A stretch of 64,000 nucleotides of DNA. Origin: JBKQVT01 sp963727245. Lineage in GTDB: Bacteria; Planctomycetota; Planctomycetia; Pirellulales; Thermoguttaceae. The DNA is taken from the NCBI GenBank assembly GCA_963727245.1, contig CAVSFO010000006.1, forward strand, positions 248,001 through 312,000. The letters are read 5' to 3'. This document shows, one piece after another, positions 48,704 through 57,087 of the stretch (within the stretch, counting starts at the first letter, position 1; the number at the start of each line of letters is the position of its first letter). The position numbers and the translations under genes are program-made. The notes beneath the pieces are model-generated. The model ran no database searches. It saw nothing but the letters and a program-made list of their open reading frames with translations, and had not been told where the DNA came from.

Positions 48704-49366
48704 TCAATGCAAGCAGGCGTGGGCGTCCACGGCCATGTCGTCGTTGGGATCGTAGCTGAAGAAATGCCTGGCAATCAGGTTGGCGACGACCCCGGTAAAC
48801 TCGCGGCGGAAATCGGTCTCCGACCGCTCGTAAATCGGGCAGCCGACATTGGGCGGATAAACGATCTCATCCATGGTCTTCTGGAAGACGGATTTGTTGT
48901 CGTCCTTCAGATCGAAGACCTCGATCGACACCCTCGCCTTGCCCTGGTAGAGCGTCGGCCCCTGATAGGTGCTGAAAGAGGTGAGATCGATGCCTACGAC
49001 CATGTCGGCGTCCAGGGCCTTGCCAACGTCGGGATACCCATCCCAGTTGGCGTTGACGTCCATCCAGGCGGCCACCTTCTGCTGGTCGACCACCTTGATC
49101 TTGGAGACCTGCTGTTTCAGGAGCAGGGAAACCTGGGTGGCGACCTCTTTGGCCGCCACCGAATCACGATATTCCAGCCCCGCCAAGGGACGGCAGACCA
49201 CCACGACTTTCTTGCCTTTGAGGCCGTCATACTCGGCCGGCGCATCCGTGCCCACCACAAGATACGCGATCGTCGCCGCCAACTGGGCGCAACCACCCGC
49301 CTCCGCCAGCACCACGGCGGTCAGGGCCGCGGCCAGGCATCCGTAGCAGCAACGGCGACGTGACAT
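48704..49366 (-). CDS. conserved lipoprotein, unknown function
   Basis: A 220-aa protein starting MSRRRCCYGCLAAALTAVVL at 49366 with AAGGAGG 7 bases upstream. A lipobox-like AEAGGC ends the signal. The mature part alternates beta strands and helices (KGKKVVVVCRPLAGLEYRD, VATQVSLLLKQQVSKIKVVD, ALDADMVVGIDLTSFSTYQG, ARVSIEVFDLKDDNKSVF), like a periplasmic-binding or TolB-N-like fold, with a final DFRREFTGVVANLIARHFF helix. I do not know the family name. The DUF2752 gene lies 85 bases upstream on the same strand. Confidence 0.7.
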   Translation of the reverse strand: MSRRRCCYGCLAAALTAVVLAEAGGCAQLAATIAYLVVGTDAPAEYDGLKGKKVVVVCRPLAGLEYRDSVAAKEVATQVSLLLKQQVSKIKVVDQQKVAAWMDVNANWDGYPDVGKALDADMVVGIDLTSFSTYQGPTLYQGKARVSIEVFDLKDDNKSVFQKTMDEIVYPPNVGCPIYERSETDFRREFTGVVANLIARHFFSYDPNDDMAVDAHACLH

Positions 49367-49451
49367 GGCAATTCCTCCTTGCATGATTCCGCGCGGGACC
49401 CGGCACGGCAGCGCCGTGCCCGGATCGCCCAACCTCATGTTTTCCAAGTCC

Positions 49452-49895
49452 TCATCCGCTCCACAACCGCCAACTCCACTGAACCAGTGCGATCAAGACC
49501 AGCGCCACGGCGATCCCGGCCGCCGCCACCGGAGTGGGCGTGCAGGGGAGCCACCGTCCCCGGGCGGCCGAAACCAGCAACCAGGGCACGCCGGCCAGGG
49601 CGAGCAGCCCCAGCAGCGTGCCGCTGGCGTTGCTCCGCAAGGCGCTGTCCACGCAACCCCGCATCAGCCAGGCCCAGGCGGTCGTCATCCCGCAGGTGGG
49701 ACACGGCCGGCCGAACAACGCCAGAAACGTGCAGGGCGGCAGCCCCAGTTGCTGGTGAGTGCCTCGGCCTTGTGAATTCGGCGTCAAAACCCTTGCCACA
49801 CCCAACAGCACGGCGAGCCCGAGCGCCAGCACGGTCAAACCCAACCGATAGCGTCCGGAAAGCAGGACTGTTCGGGACGTGTTTGTCTCTGCCAC
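49452..49895 (-). CDS. DUF2752 membrane protein
   Basis: A 147-aa protein with three hydrophobic segments (LGLTVLALGLAVLLGVARVL, a short helix after the motif, and GTLLGLLALAGVPWLLV) and the diagnostic FGRPCPTCGMTTAWAWLM motif (CPxCGxTT). Another C-terminal helix (AAAGIAVALVLIALVQW) ends the protein. DUF2752 proteins are small membrane proteins of unknown function often near pilin or TM2-type genes; no such neighbour exists here. Confidence 0.82.
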   Translation of the reverse strand: MAETNTSRTVLLSGRYRLGLTVLALGLAVLLGVARVLTPNSQGRGTHQQLGLPPCTFLALFGRPCPTCGMTTAWAWLMRGCVDSALRSNASGTLLGLLALAGVPWLLVSAARGRWLPCTPTPVAAAGIAVALVLIALVQWSWRLWSG

Positions 49896-50010
49896 GCTAA
49901 TCCAGTGAAAAGCAGGGGGAAGATACTCAGAAGGCCGCCGCCTTGCAAGAGCGATTTGTCGGAAACCGTTTCAAAATGGGAAGACTACTTCGGGCCGCCG
50001 CTCAACCGCC

Positions 50011-50844
50011 TCATGGACCGTGTGCCGGACTCTTGCTTGCCAGGGCGGCAAGCCCCTCGGCAGCCGCCTGGTCGACGCAAATTCGCCGGATCCCCGTGGC
50101 GCGGCCCGTTTCAGGGTCGAATTCCACGATCGTCCCGCAGATCCGCACGTCGCCGGTGGCCACTTCAAAATGCGTAGGACGGAAGGTCCGCGTGGTTTCC
50201 ATAACGCGGTCAATCCGCCGGCCGAGGATGCTCTCATGGGCGCCGGTCATGCCGACATCGCACTGAAAGGCGGTGCCGCCGGGCAGGATCTGCTCGTCGG
50301 CGGTGGGGACGTGAGTGTGGGTCCCCAACACCGCCGTCACCCGGCCGTCGAGGTGGCGCCCCATCAATTGCTTGTCGCTGGTGGCCTCGGCATGAAAGTC
50401 CAAGAGCACGACGCGGACACCGGAGGGCAGGGCGTCCAGCACGCGGTTGGCCGCCTGGAACGGGCAGTCGACCGGCGGCATGAAGACGCGCCCCAGCAGG
50501 GTGAAGATGGCCACGCGGACCTGGCCGGGGGCCCGCAGGATGGCCACGTCGTGGCCCGGGGCGTCGGCCGGATAATTGGCCGGGCGGACGATCCGCCGCT
50601 CGGTCTGCAGGATGGGGAAGATCTCGCGCCGCTTGTAAACGTGGTCGCCCATCGTGATGCCGTCGATGCCGGCGGCGATCAAGTCGCGGTAGATTTCCGG
50701 CGTCAATCCCGATCCGCCGGCCGCGTTTTCCGCATTGGCCACCACCAGGTCGAGTTGCTCATCAAGCCGCAGGCCGCGAATGGCCCGGCTGCAAATGTCG
50801 CGGCCTGGCTTGCCGACGATATCACCGATCATCAACAGTCGCAC
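50011..50844 (-). CDS. ymdB: YmdB-type metallophosphoesterase
   Basis: A 277-aa binuclear metallophosphoesterase of the TIGR00282/YmdB family that hydrolyses cyclic nucleotides in Bacillus. The start is GTG 50844 (read MRLLMIGDIVGKPGR). Metal-binding motifs: IGDIVGKPG, VANAENAAGGSGL, ITMGDHV, LLDFHAEATSDK, LGTHTHVPTAD. It is directly downstream of rny, separated by 31 bases, as in many Firmicutes and other bacteria where the two act in the same regulatory pathway. Confidence 0.92.
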   Translation of the reverse strand: MRLLMIGDIVGKPGRDICSRAIRGLRLDEQLDLVVANAENAAGGSGLTPEIYRDLIAAGIDGITMGDHVYKRREIFPILQTERRIVRPANYPADAPGHDVAILRAPGQVRVAIFTLLGRVFMPPVDCPFQAANRVLDALPSGVRVVLLDFHAEATSDKQLMGRHLDGRVTAVLGTHTHVPTADEQILPGGTAFQCDVGMTGAHESILGRRIDRVMETTRTFRPTHFEVATGDVRICGTIVEFDPETGRATGIRRICVDQAAAEGLAALASKSPAHGP

Positions 50845-50875
50845 GGGGGAGGCTTTCTAATGCAAGGTGCTGAGG

Positions 50876-52426
50876 CTAGCGGGCCATTTCCACGTGCCGG
50901 GTCTCCCGCAGGACCGTGACTTTGATCTCGCCCGGATACGTGAGTTGTTGCTCGAAGGCCTGCACGATGTCGTGGCAGATCTTGGCGGCGGTCTCGTCGG
51001 TGGTCTCCTTGGAGCTGACCAGGACGCGCAGCTCGCGGCCCGCCTGAATGGCGAAGGCCTGCTCCACGCCGGGGAAGCGGCCGGCGATCGACTCCAATTC
51101 CTCCATGCGTTTGACGTAGCGTTCCAGGGTTTCCCGCCGGGCCCCGGGCCGCGAGGCGCTGCAGGCGTCGGCCGCCGACACCAGCACCGTGTAGGGGTTG
51201 TCGATGCGGAGGTCGTCGTGGTGCCCCGAGGCCGCGTGCACCACCTCGGGCCGTTCGCCGTAGCGCTTCAGCAGATCGGCGCCGATCTTGGGGTGCCCGC
51301 CCTCGGCCTCATGGTCGGCCGCCTTGCCGATGTCGTGCAGCAGCCCGCAGCGCCGCGCCAAGGGGCCGTCCAGGCCGATCTCCTCGGCCAACATGCCGGC
51401 GATGAACGCCACCTCGATGCTGTGACGCAGGACGTTCTGGCTGTAGCTGGTGCGGAAGTGCAGCCGCCCCAGCAGGTTCACGATCCGCTCGTGCACGCCG
51501 TGGATGTCCACCTCCCGGCAGGCCTCCTCGCCCTGCTTCTGAATGTGCCGCTCCAACTCCTGCTGCGTGGCGGCCACGATCTCCTCGATGCGCGAGGGAT
51601 GGATGCGGCCGTCGGCGATCAGCTTGTTCAGCGCGAGCCGCGCCACCTCGCGACGGATCGTGTCGAAGGCGCTGACGATCACCACCCCGGGGGTATCGTC
51701 GATAATGACGTCCACGCCCGTGGCCTTCTCGAAGGCGCGAATGTTGCGCCCTTCGCGGCCGATAATGCGGCCTTTCATCTCGTCGTTGGCAATGCCCACC
51801 GTGCTGGTCGTGGTCTCGCCGGTGTGGGCGGCGGCGTAGCGCTGCAGGCAGGTGAGCAGGATCTCCCGCGACTGCTGCTCGCAGGTCTCGGCGGTCCGTT
51901 TCTCGTGGCGGAGGATCACCGCCCCGGTCTCCTGCTGCAGTTGCGTGTCCAGGATTTCCAGCAACCGCTTGGTGGCCTCCTCGCGGCTCAGCCCGCTGAG
52001 CTCGTGCAGGGTCTGCCGCTGCAAGTCGAGGAGCTTGGAGAGTTCGTCCTTGCGGCGGTTGGCGTCCTGGATTCTCTCGGTCAGTTTGCGCTGCGTGCCT
52101 TCGACGATCTTTTCCTGCTTGCGAAGCTGCTCGGCCTGTTCCTCCAGGGCATCCTGGCGTTTGTCGAGGAGTCGCTCGCGTTCGTGGAGTTCGCCCCGCA
52201 GGCGGCGCAACTCCTTTTCGCTCTCGGACTGCGCCTGGAGCGTCTGTTCCTTGATTTCCAACTCGGCCTCGCGGCGACGGTTTTCCACGTCCTGCTGGGC
52301 CCGCTTGACGATCTCCTTGGCTTCCGATTCGGCATCCCTGCGGCGCAAGTGGTCCAACATCCGCGTCAGCGTGAAGGTCAGGATGACGGCCACCACGATC
52401 AGGGTTACGGTAAGTGCGTACGGCAT
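50876..52426 (-). CDS. rny: ribonuclease Y
   Basis: A 516-aa membrane-anchored endoribonuclease starting mRNA decay. One N-terminal TM (LTVTLIVVAVILTFTLTRML), a long coiled coil (about residues 30-170, rich in E/R/Q), a KH domain (NDEMKGRIIGREGRNIRAFE), then an HD domain with HSIEVAFIAGMLAEE, LLHDIGKAADHE (HD motif) and GHHDD. C terminus KVTVLRETRHVEMAR, typical RNase Y. It is intact without frameshift. A candidate promoter about 500 bases upstream gives a long leader. Confidence 0.95.
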   Translation of the reverse strand: MPYALTVTLIVVAVILTFTLTRMLDHLRRRDAESEAKEIVKRAQQDVENRRREAELEIKEQTLQAQSESEKELRRLRGELHERERLLDKRQDALEEQAEQLRKQEKIVEGTQRKLTERIQDANRRKDELSKLLDLQRQTLHELSGLSREEATKRLLEILDTQLQQETGAVILRHEKRTAETCEQQSREILLTCLQRYAAAHTGETTTSTVGIANDEMKGRIIGREGRNIRAFEKATGVDVIIDDTPGVVIVSAFDTIRREVARLALNKLIADGRIHPSRIEEIVAATQQELERHIQKQGEEACREVDIHGVHERIVNLLGRLHFRTSYSQNVLRHSIEVAFIAGMLAEEIGLDGPLARRCGLLHDIGKAADHEAEGGHPKIGADLLKRYGERPEVVHAASGHHDDLRIDNPYTVLVSAADACSASRPGARRETLERYVKRMEELESIAGRFPGVEQAFAIQAGRELRVLVSSKETTDETAAKICHDIVQAFEQQLTYPGEIKVTVLRETRHVEMAR

Positions 52427-52919
52427 GGTTTCTCTCTCGAAATCCGGTCACGACAGGCCTGCGGCCGCATCCGCCGCCGGGGCACAAGACCTCGACGGCG
52501 TCGCGCACGAATCCCCGAAAAGCTGGACGCAGGAGGCAGCGCCGCTGCCCCCCCGGCCGACTAAGCGCCGGCCGGGCGTGCGGGCTTCGAGAGGTTGCTA
52601 CAGACAGACGGGACCGAACACCATCCCGACAAGAGAAGATCCAGCGGAATCGGCCCGCAGAGTGCTTCCCGCTGCTCCCCGCCTCGACACGGGGCTGCGG
52701 CGGCACCCGCCCAAACCCCGTGAAGAAACTGGATCAGGATCAACACCCACTGCATCATGGCGCCGGTTCCCCAAAAACTGGTTGGTTCTTGCTGCCAATT
52801 AACCAGTCGAATTGCTCGCTGTGCGTTGCCGTTGGCCCATCCCTCACAGGGATCCCGAAGGCATTTGTTAACCGATCATGTTTGGTTTGTGTGTCTACAA
52901 TGAGAACGCCACCGATTCC
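52427..52919 (-). other. 493-base leader region upstream of rny
   Basis: If the promoter at 52920-52947 is used, rny has a long untranslated leader here. It could hold a 65-codon ORF (ATG 52758, beginning MMQWVLILIQFLHGVWAGAA) with one hydrophobic stretch, but with no SD, and the segment is mildly structured (GATCCCTGTGAGGGATG). I recognise no known riboswitch. Confidence 0.4.
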
Positions 52920-52947
52920 ATCTTATCAAACTCCCGATAAACTGCAA
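52920..52947 (-). promoter_or_regulatory. possible rny promoter
   Basis: On the minus strand TTGCAG (52947-52942) and TAAGAT (52925-52920) with 16-base spacing. Confidence 0.4.
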
Positions 52948-53040
52948 CCGCGAATCGCCCGGCCGCCGCAACAGGGCCTGACGCCGGCCCGGGACAATTG
53001 CCATAACTCATGTCAAATCAAGGAGTTATAGCGTCGCCCA

Positions 53041-53069
53041 TTGTAACACGCGGCCGCTCTGATTATGAT
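53041..53069 (+). promoter_or_regulatory. possible surE promoter
   Basis: TTGTAA (53041-53046) and TATGAT (53064-53069), spacing 17. Transcription would begin near 53077, downstream of the upstream ATGs at 53065 and 53068; this supports the GTG at 53119 as the surE start. Confidence 0.45.
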
Positions 53070-53118
53070 GGAGTTAGTTCCTCCTCGGCAGCGTTTCGGA
53101 AAGAGATGGGCGTCTGGC

Positions 53119-54054
53119 GTGCGAATTCTGCTAACCAACGATGATGGCATCTATGCCCCGGGCCTGGCGGCGATGCAGCAAGAGCTGTGCCAGCTCGGCG
53201 AAGTCTACGTGGTCGCCCCGGCTACTGAGCAGAGCGGCGTAGGTCACTCAATTACTTATCTTACTCCGCTTATCGTCAAGGAGGTCTTCTACGACGAGCG
53301 CTATCCGGGCCAAGAGGGCCAACGCTGGGGGTGGGCCGTCCAAGGCAGCCCGGCCGATTGCGTGAAGATCGGCATCGCCCAGTTCTGCCCCCAGCCGCCG
53401 GACCTGGTCGTCAGCGGCATCAACAGCGGCCTGAACGCCGGCATCAACGTGCTTTATTCGGGCACGGTGGCCGCCGCCATTGAAGGGGCGTTTTTCGGCA
53501 TCACCAGCATCGCCGTCTCGCTGCAATTCTCCCCGCATCCGCGCTTCGACAAGGCCGCCCGCCTGGCCCGCATCGTGATCGAACAGATTCTGGCCAAAAA
53601 GGACGCCGGGCCGCAACTTTACAACATGAACATCCCGGTGGCGGCCTTGACCGGCTCGCCGCAGGTGTGCAGCGTGCCCATGAACGTGACCCGCTACGAC
53701 GATAGCTTCGAGAAGCGGCAGGATCCCTGGGGCCGCGATTACTTCTGGCTGCGCGGCGGGCCGCCGCCAGGGACCTCCGCCCGCCAGACCGACCTCTCCG
53801 CCCTGGCCCAGGGATTGATTACCCTGACTCCGCTGGATTATGATCTGAGCCGGACCTCGGTCTTGACGGAAATGGAAAGCTGGCAGTTCGATTTTGGTAA
53901 CCTCCAGTGGGCCGATCCGCCCCAAGCAGCAGGAGAACGCCCCCATGCGACAGAACCTCCTCATCTTCCCCGCAGCGGCGGTGGCGATTATGGCGATCGT
54001 CCTGACGACTGGCTGCGGCGAGGGCGACTGGCAAAAACCCCCGATAACGCCTAG
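53119..54054 (+). CDS. surE: 5'/3'-nucleotidase SurE (C-terminal end uncertain)
   Basis: A metal-dependent nucleotidase/polyphosphatase. Start GTG 53119 (read MRILLTNDDGIYAPGL), the canonical N terminus with the Asp-Asp metal site. SGVGHSITYLTPL, GSPADCVKIGI, VVSGINSGLNAGINVLYSGTV and a long linker follow. Normal SurE homology ends near SVLTEMESWQFDF (base about 53895); the frame then runs on for 53 low-complexity residues (RPHATEPPHLPRSGGG) and overlaps the next lipoprotein gene by 110 bases. A missed stop from an indel is likely. Confidence 0.9.
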   Translation: MRILLTNDDGIYAPGLAAMQQELCQLGEVYVVAPATEQSGVGHSITYLTPLIVKEVFYDERYPGQEGQRWGWAVQGSPADCVKIGIAQFCPQPPDLVVSGINSGLNAGINVLYSGTVAAAIEGAFFGITSIAVSLQFSPHPRFDKAARLARIVIEQILAKKDAGPQLYNMNIPVAALTGSPQVCSVPMNVTRYDDSFEKRQDPWGRDYFWLRGGPPPGTSARQTDLSALAQGLITLTPLDYDLSRTSVLTEMESWQFDFGNLQWADPPQAAGERPHATEPPHLPRSGGGDYGDRPDDWLRRGRLAKTPDNA

Positions 54055-54418
54055 CCCCGCGCCGGCGCCGACGCCCCAGACCGCGACGGCGACGGGGGCG
54101 CCGGCGGCCGCGGCGCCGCCTGCGCAGCAGACCGAGGCGAAGGCCGACGCGGCCGCCAAGGGCGGCGGCAGGACGGTCCCCGTTCCGCTGGCCAGCTTGT
54201 TCTCCATCAAGGATCGCATCCTGTTCGAGATCACGATCCCCGACGGTATGCGCCTTTATAAGTTCCACCATGACGGCAAAGCACCGGCAACCTACGACGA
54301 ATTCATGCGGAATTTCCTCCGCGACCAGCACATCGGGCTGCCCGGTTTGCCCCCCGGCCACCGCTACGTTTACGATCCGGCCAAAGAACGACTGACGATC
54401 GAGAAAGACATCAACTGA
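53945..54418 (+). CDS. small lipoprotein, hypothetical
   Basis: A 157-aa protein starting MRQNLLIFPAAAVAIMAIVL at ATG 53945, with AGGAG 11 bases upstream inside the surE tail. The lipobox is LTTGC. A Pro/Ala/Thr-rich linker (about residues 30-75) is followed by LASLFSIKDRILFEITIPDG, LYKFHHDGKAPATYDEFM and RDQHIGLPGLPPGHRYVYD. The C-terminal block resembles a domain I have seen in planctomycete lipoproteins; no function is known. Its overlap with surE and good SD argue that this, not the surE tail, is the real coding sequence there. Confidence 0.7.
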   Translation: MRQNLLIFPAAAVAIMAIVLTTGCGEGDWQKPPITPSPAPAPTPQTATATGAPAAAAPPAQQTEAKADAAAKGGGRTVPVPLASLFSIKDRILFEITIPDGMRLYKFHHDGKAPATYDEFMRNFLRDQHIGLPGLPPGHRYVYDPAKERLTIEKDIN

Positions 54419-54511
54419 CGACGCACCCAAGAGAAGCGGCCCGCGTGCGGCGCCGCATGGCATAGACAAGGCTTTTATTCCCCTCGCACTGACAGCAAAT
54501 GATGAACTCCC

Positions 54512-55105
54512 ATGAAACTGCAACTTGCTTGGACCCTGGCGTTGGCCGCCTTAGCGCCGGCCGCCGCAGGGGCGGAAGAGACTAGCTGGATCTTCTTGCC
54601 GACGCGCTATACCCATTCACCCGAAACCGGCCAACGGGTCGCACAATTCTCCCCCGGCGAGCCGGCCTACGTCGTCTACGACGACACCTACCAGGAGAGC
54701 GGCTTTCGCCACAACACCATCAGCCTTTGCGTAGGCGACAGCACGGACTACCTCCACATCGTGCAAACCTGGGGCCAGGGCAGCCAGATGTTCCCCTTCG
54801 GCCAGTGCCAATATCCCTATCGCCCCGGCGTCACGCCCTATGGCTCTTGGGGCACCGGGCAAGGCGCCTGGCCCATGCAGTACCAGCCGTTGCCGTACTC
54901 CTACGGCCCGGGGCAACTGCCGCAATCGTTTTGGCCCGGCTGGTCGAATCAGCAATTCGGCCCGCCCGGCGGCGGTCAGTTTGGCGGCAACCAATTTGGC
55001 GGCCAGTTCGGCGGCGGTCAGCCCGGTGTGGCTCAGCCCAATAATGCTCAGCCGGGCGGCAATCAAACCGGTGGCGGAGCATCTGCGGCGCCCCCGCCAC
55101 CGTGA
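54512..55105 (+). CDS. secreted Gly/Gln/Pro-rich protein, hypothetical
   Basis: A 197-aa protein with a signal peptide (MKLQLAWTLALAALAPAAAGA). Residues about 25-95 (SWIFLPTRYTHSPETGQRVA, YVVYDDTYQESGFRHNTISL) could be a small beta domain. The C-terminal half is low-complexity: tyrosine- and proline-rich (YGSWGTGQ, QYQPLPYSYG), then QFGG-like repeats (GGQFGGNQFGGQFGGGQ) and a Pro tail. Likely extracytoplasmic and disordered in the second half. The stop is followed by AAATAAGGCGGAGGGCGGAA, a stop-proximal purine tract. Confidence 0.7.
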   Translation: MKLQLAWTLALAALAPAAAGAEETSWIFLPTRYTHSPETGQRVAQFSPGEPAYVVYDDTYQESGFRHNTISLCVGDSTDYLHIVQTWGQGSQMFPFGQCQYPYRPGVTPYGSWGTGQGAWPMQYQPLPYSYGPGQLPQSFWPGWSNQQFGPPGGGQFGGNQFGGQFGGGQPGVAQPNNAQPGGNQTGGGASAAPPPP

Positions 55106-55387
55106 AATAAGGCGGAGGGCGGAAGGCGGAGGGAGCCCCGACTCCAAACGCGCCTCGCGCGGCAGCCGCGGAGCCGCGGAGGAAAATGTTGGTTGGGTCC
55201 TGCGTCAAAATCATTCGATCAAGCTTGGGAGAGTCCTGAGAGAACCGAAGAACACTGATTTTCGCTAATCTTCGCTGATTTGTCCCATCAGTGTCGATTA
55301 GCGAAGATTAGTGTTCCCTTTTCCCTCCCCCTCCGCGTCCCTGCGCCTCTGCGCGAGAATTGTTTGCCTCGTGCGTAGGCGGTCCGG
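55106..55387. repeat. purine tract and GCTAATCTTCGC palindrome
   Basis: GGCGGAGGGCGGAAGGCGG (55111-55131) follows the stop of the secreted protein. TTTTCGCTAATCTTCGCTGA and TCGATTAGCGAAGATTAG (55258-55312) form a palindrome related to 32488-32554; both are followed by a CGCCTCTGCGCGAG-type segment. No gene seen. Confidence 0.75.
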
Positions 55388-55417
55388 TTGCCTTTTGTGC
55401 TCCGGCCCGGCTATACT
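55388..55417 (+). promoter_or_regulatory. promoter of the LRR gene, predicted leaderless
   Basis: TTGCCT (55388-55393) and TATACT (55412-55417) are separated by 18 bases; the -10 ends 6 bases before ATG 55424. No SD is possible in the gap. Confidence 0.55.
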
Positions 55418-55423
55418 TTCACC

Positions 55424-56955
55424 ATGGCCGACGTTCCTGAATCCCGTTGGTATCGCCTGACGCCGGATCGCGTCGTCGTCGCCATGCTGGCCCTGGAAGG
55501 TTTTCTGCTGCTCTCCGAGCACTTCCGCTGGTTTCCCTTCAACGAGCACAAAGGCTATACGTTGCTGATCTGTCTGGCGGCCGTTGGGGCGGCCTTCGTA
55601 CTGATGTTCCTCTGGTTTCTCGCCGCCTGGGTCTTTCGCTGGCGGTTCCAGTTCAGCATCCTCGCGTTGCTCCTGCTGACCGTGGTCGTCGCCGTTCCGT
55701 TCAGTTGGCTGGCGACGGAAATGAAGGAGGCGAGGAAACAGCGGGAGGCGGTGGAAAGGAATCAAGAGGGTCGAGGGGCTGGTTTCTTACGATTATCAAG
55801 TTTCTTACGGTTATCACGTCGATCAGTCCGGCAATCAGATACCGGATTGCACGCCACCGGGGCCAGCTTGGTTGCGAAAGTTGCTGGGAGATGACCTGCT
55901 TGTTACCGTGACACAGGTCAATCTCAACCGCTGCGAGCTTAGCCACGCCCAAATTGACGATGCCGAGTTGGAATACCTCAAGGGATTGTCGCAGGTCCAA
56001 GAGTTGTACCTCAGCCAGACCAAGATCAGCGACGCCGGTCTGGAACACCTCAAAGGTTTGACCCGACTTCGGAAGCTCAACCTCGGCCTCACCAAGGTCG
56101 GTGACGCCGGGCTGTACCACCTCAAAGGTTTGACCAAACTCCAAGAGTTGAACCTCCAGGGCACCAAGGTCAGCGACGCTGGGCTGCAGGCCCTCAATGG
56201 ATTGACCCAACTCCAAGATCTGAATCTCGACACCACCGCGATCGGTGACGCCGCGATGGGACCCCTCAAGGGATTGACCCGCCTCCAATCGCTGGACCTC
56301 CGGTGCACCAGGGTCGGCGACGCCGGGATGGAACACCTCAAACGATTGACCCAACTCACAGTGCTCACTCTCGAGACTCACCGAGGTCGGCAACGCCGGC
56401 CTGAGAAACCTCAAAGGATTGACCCGACTTCAAGAATTGGACCTTTCCGGCACCAAGGTCGGCAACTCCGGGCTGGAATCCCTCGAAGGATTCGTTCAGC
56501 TCCATAGGCTCAACCTTTCCGGCACCGAGGTCAGCGGCGCTGGGCTGCACCACCTCAAAGGACTGACCCAACTCCAAGAACTGGACCTGACCGGCACCAA
56601 GGTCGGCAACGACGGCCTGGAGTGCCTCAAGGGATTGACGCAACTCCACGAGTTGCACCTCAACGACACCGAAGTCGTCAACCCGGGGCTGTACCACCTC
56701 AGAGGATTGATCCAACTCCAAGTGCTAGACCTTGAGCGCACTCACGTCAACGACGCCGGGATGGAACACCTCAAGGGATTGACGCAACTGCAAACGCTCG
56801 ACCTCAGCTTCACCGAGGTCGGCGACGCCGGACTTCAATACCTCAGAGGATTGACCCAACTCCAGCTTCTGTACCTCATCGGCACCAAGGTCAGCGACGC
56901 GGGCGTGAGCGATCTTCGAAAGGCGCTGCCAAATGCAACCGTGGAGGGGCCGTGA
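55424..56955 (+). CDS. leucine-rich repeat membrane protein (two frameshifts)
   Basis: About 510 aa joined. MADVPESRWYRLTPDRVVVA leads to a two-helix membrane head (AFVLMFLWFLAAWVF and FSILALLLLTVVVAVPFSW). After a break near 55757 come SYDYQVSYGYHVDQSGNQIP and LRKLLGDDLLVTV, then about 14 LRRs of 24 residues with consensus L-x-x-L-x-x-L-x-L-x-x-T-x-V-x-D-A-G-L-x-x-L-x-G-L. A second break is near 56380. The head-plus-LRR layout is common in planctomycetes. The LRR part is probably cytoplasmic or, if the head acts as a signal-anchor, external. Confidence 0.85.
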
Positions 56956-57016
56956 TACGCTGGCGACGTGACCGATGGCGGCGGCCGCCGCGCGCGGCCG
57001 CCTGAGCATACAATAG

Positions 57017-57072
57017 GATAGGCACACGGCGTGCGCCGCGAGGCAAGGACCGCACACGGCGTGTGCGGGATA
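57017..57072. repeat. CACACGGCGTGTG palindrome pair upstream of the archaemetzincin gene
   Basis: GGCACACGGCGTGCGCCG and CCGCACACGGCGTGTGCGGG; a one-base mismatch in the first arm. Third copy of the family at 8051 and 30721. Confidence 0.75.
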
Positions 57073-57087
57073 CGGGGAGCCCAAGCC

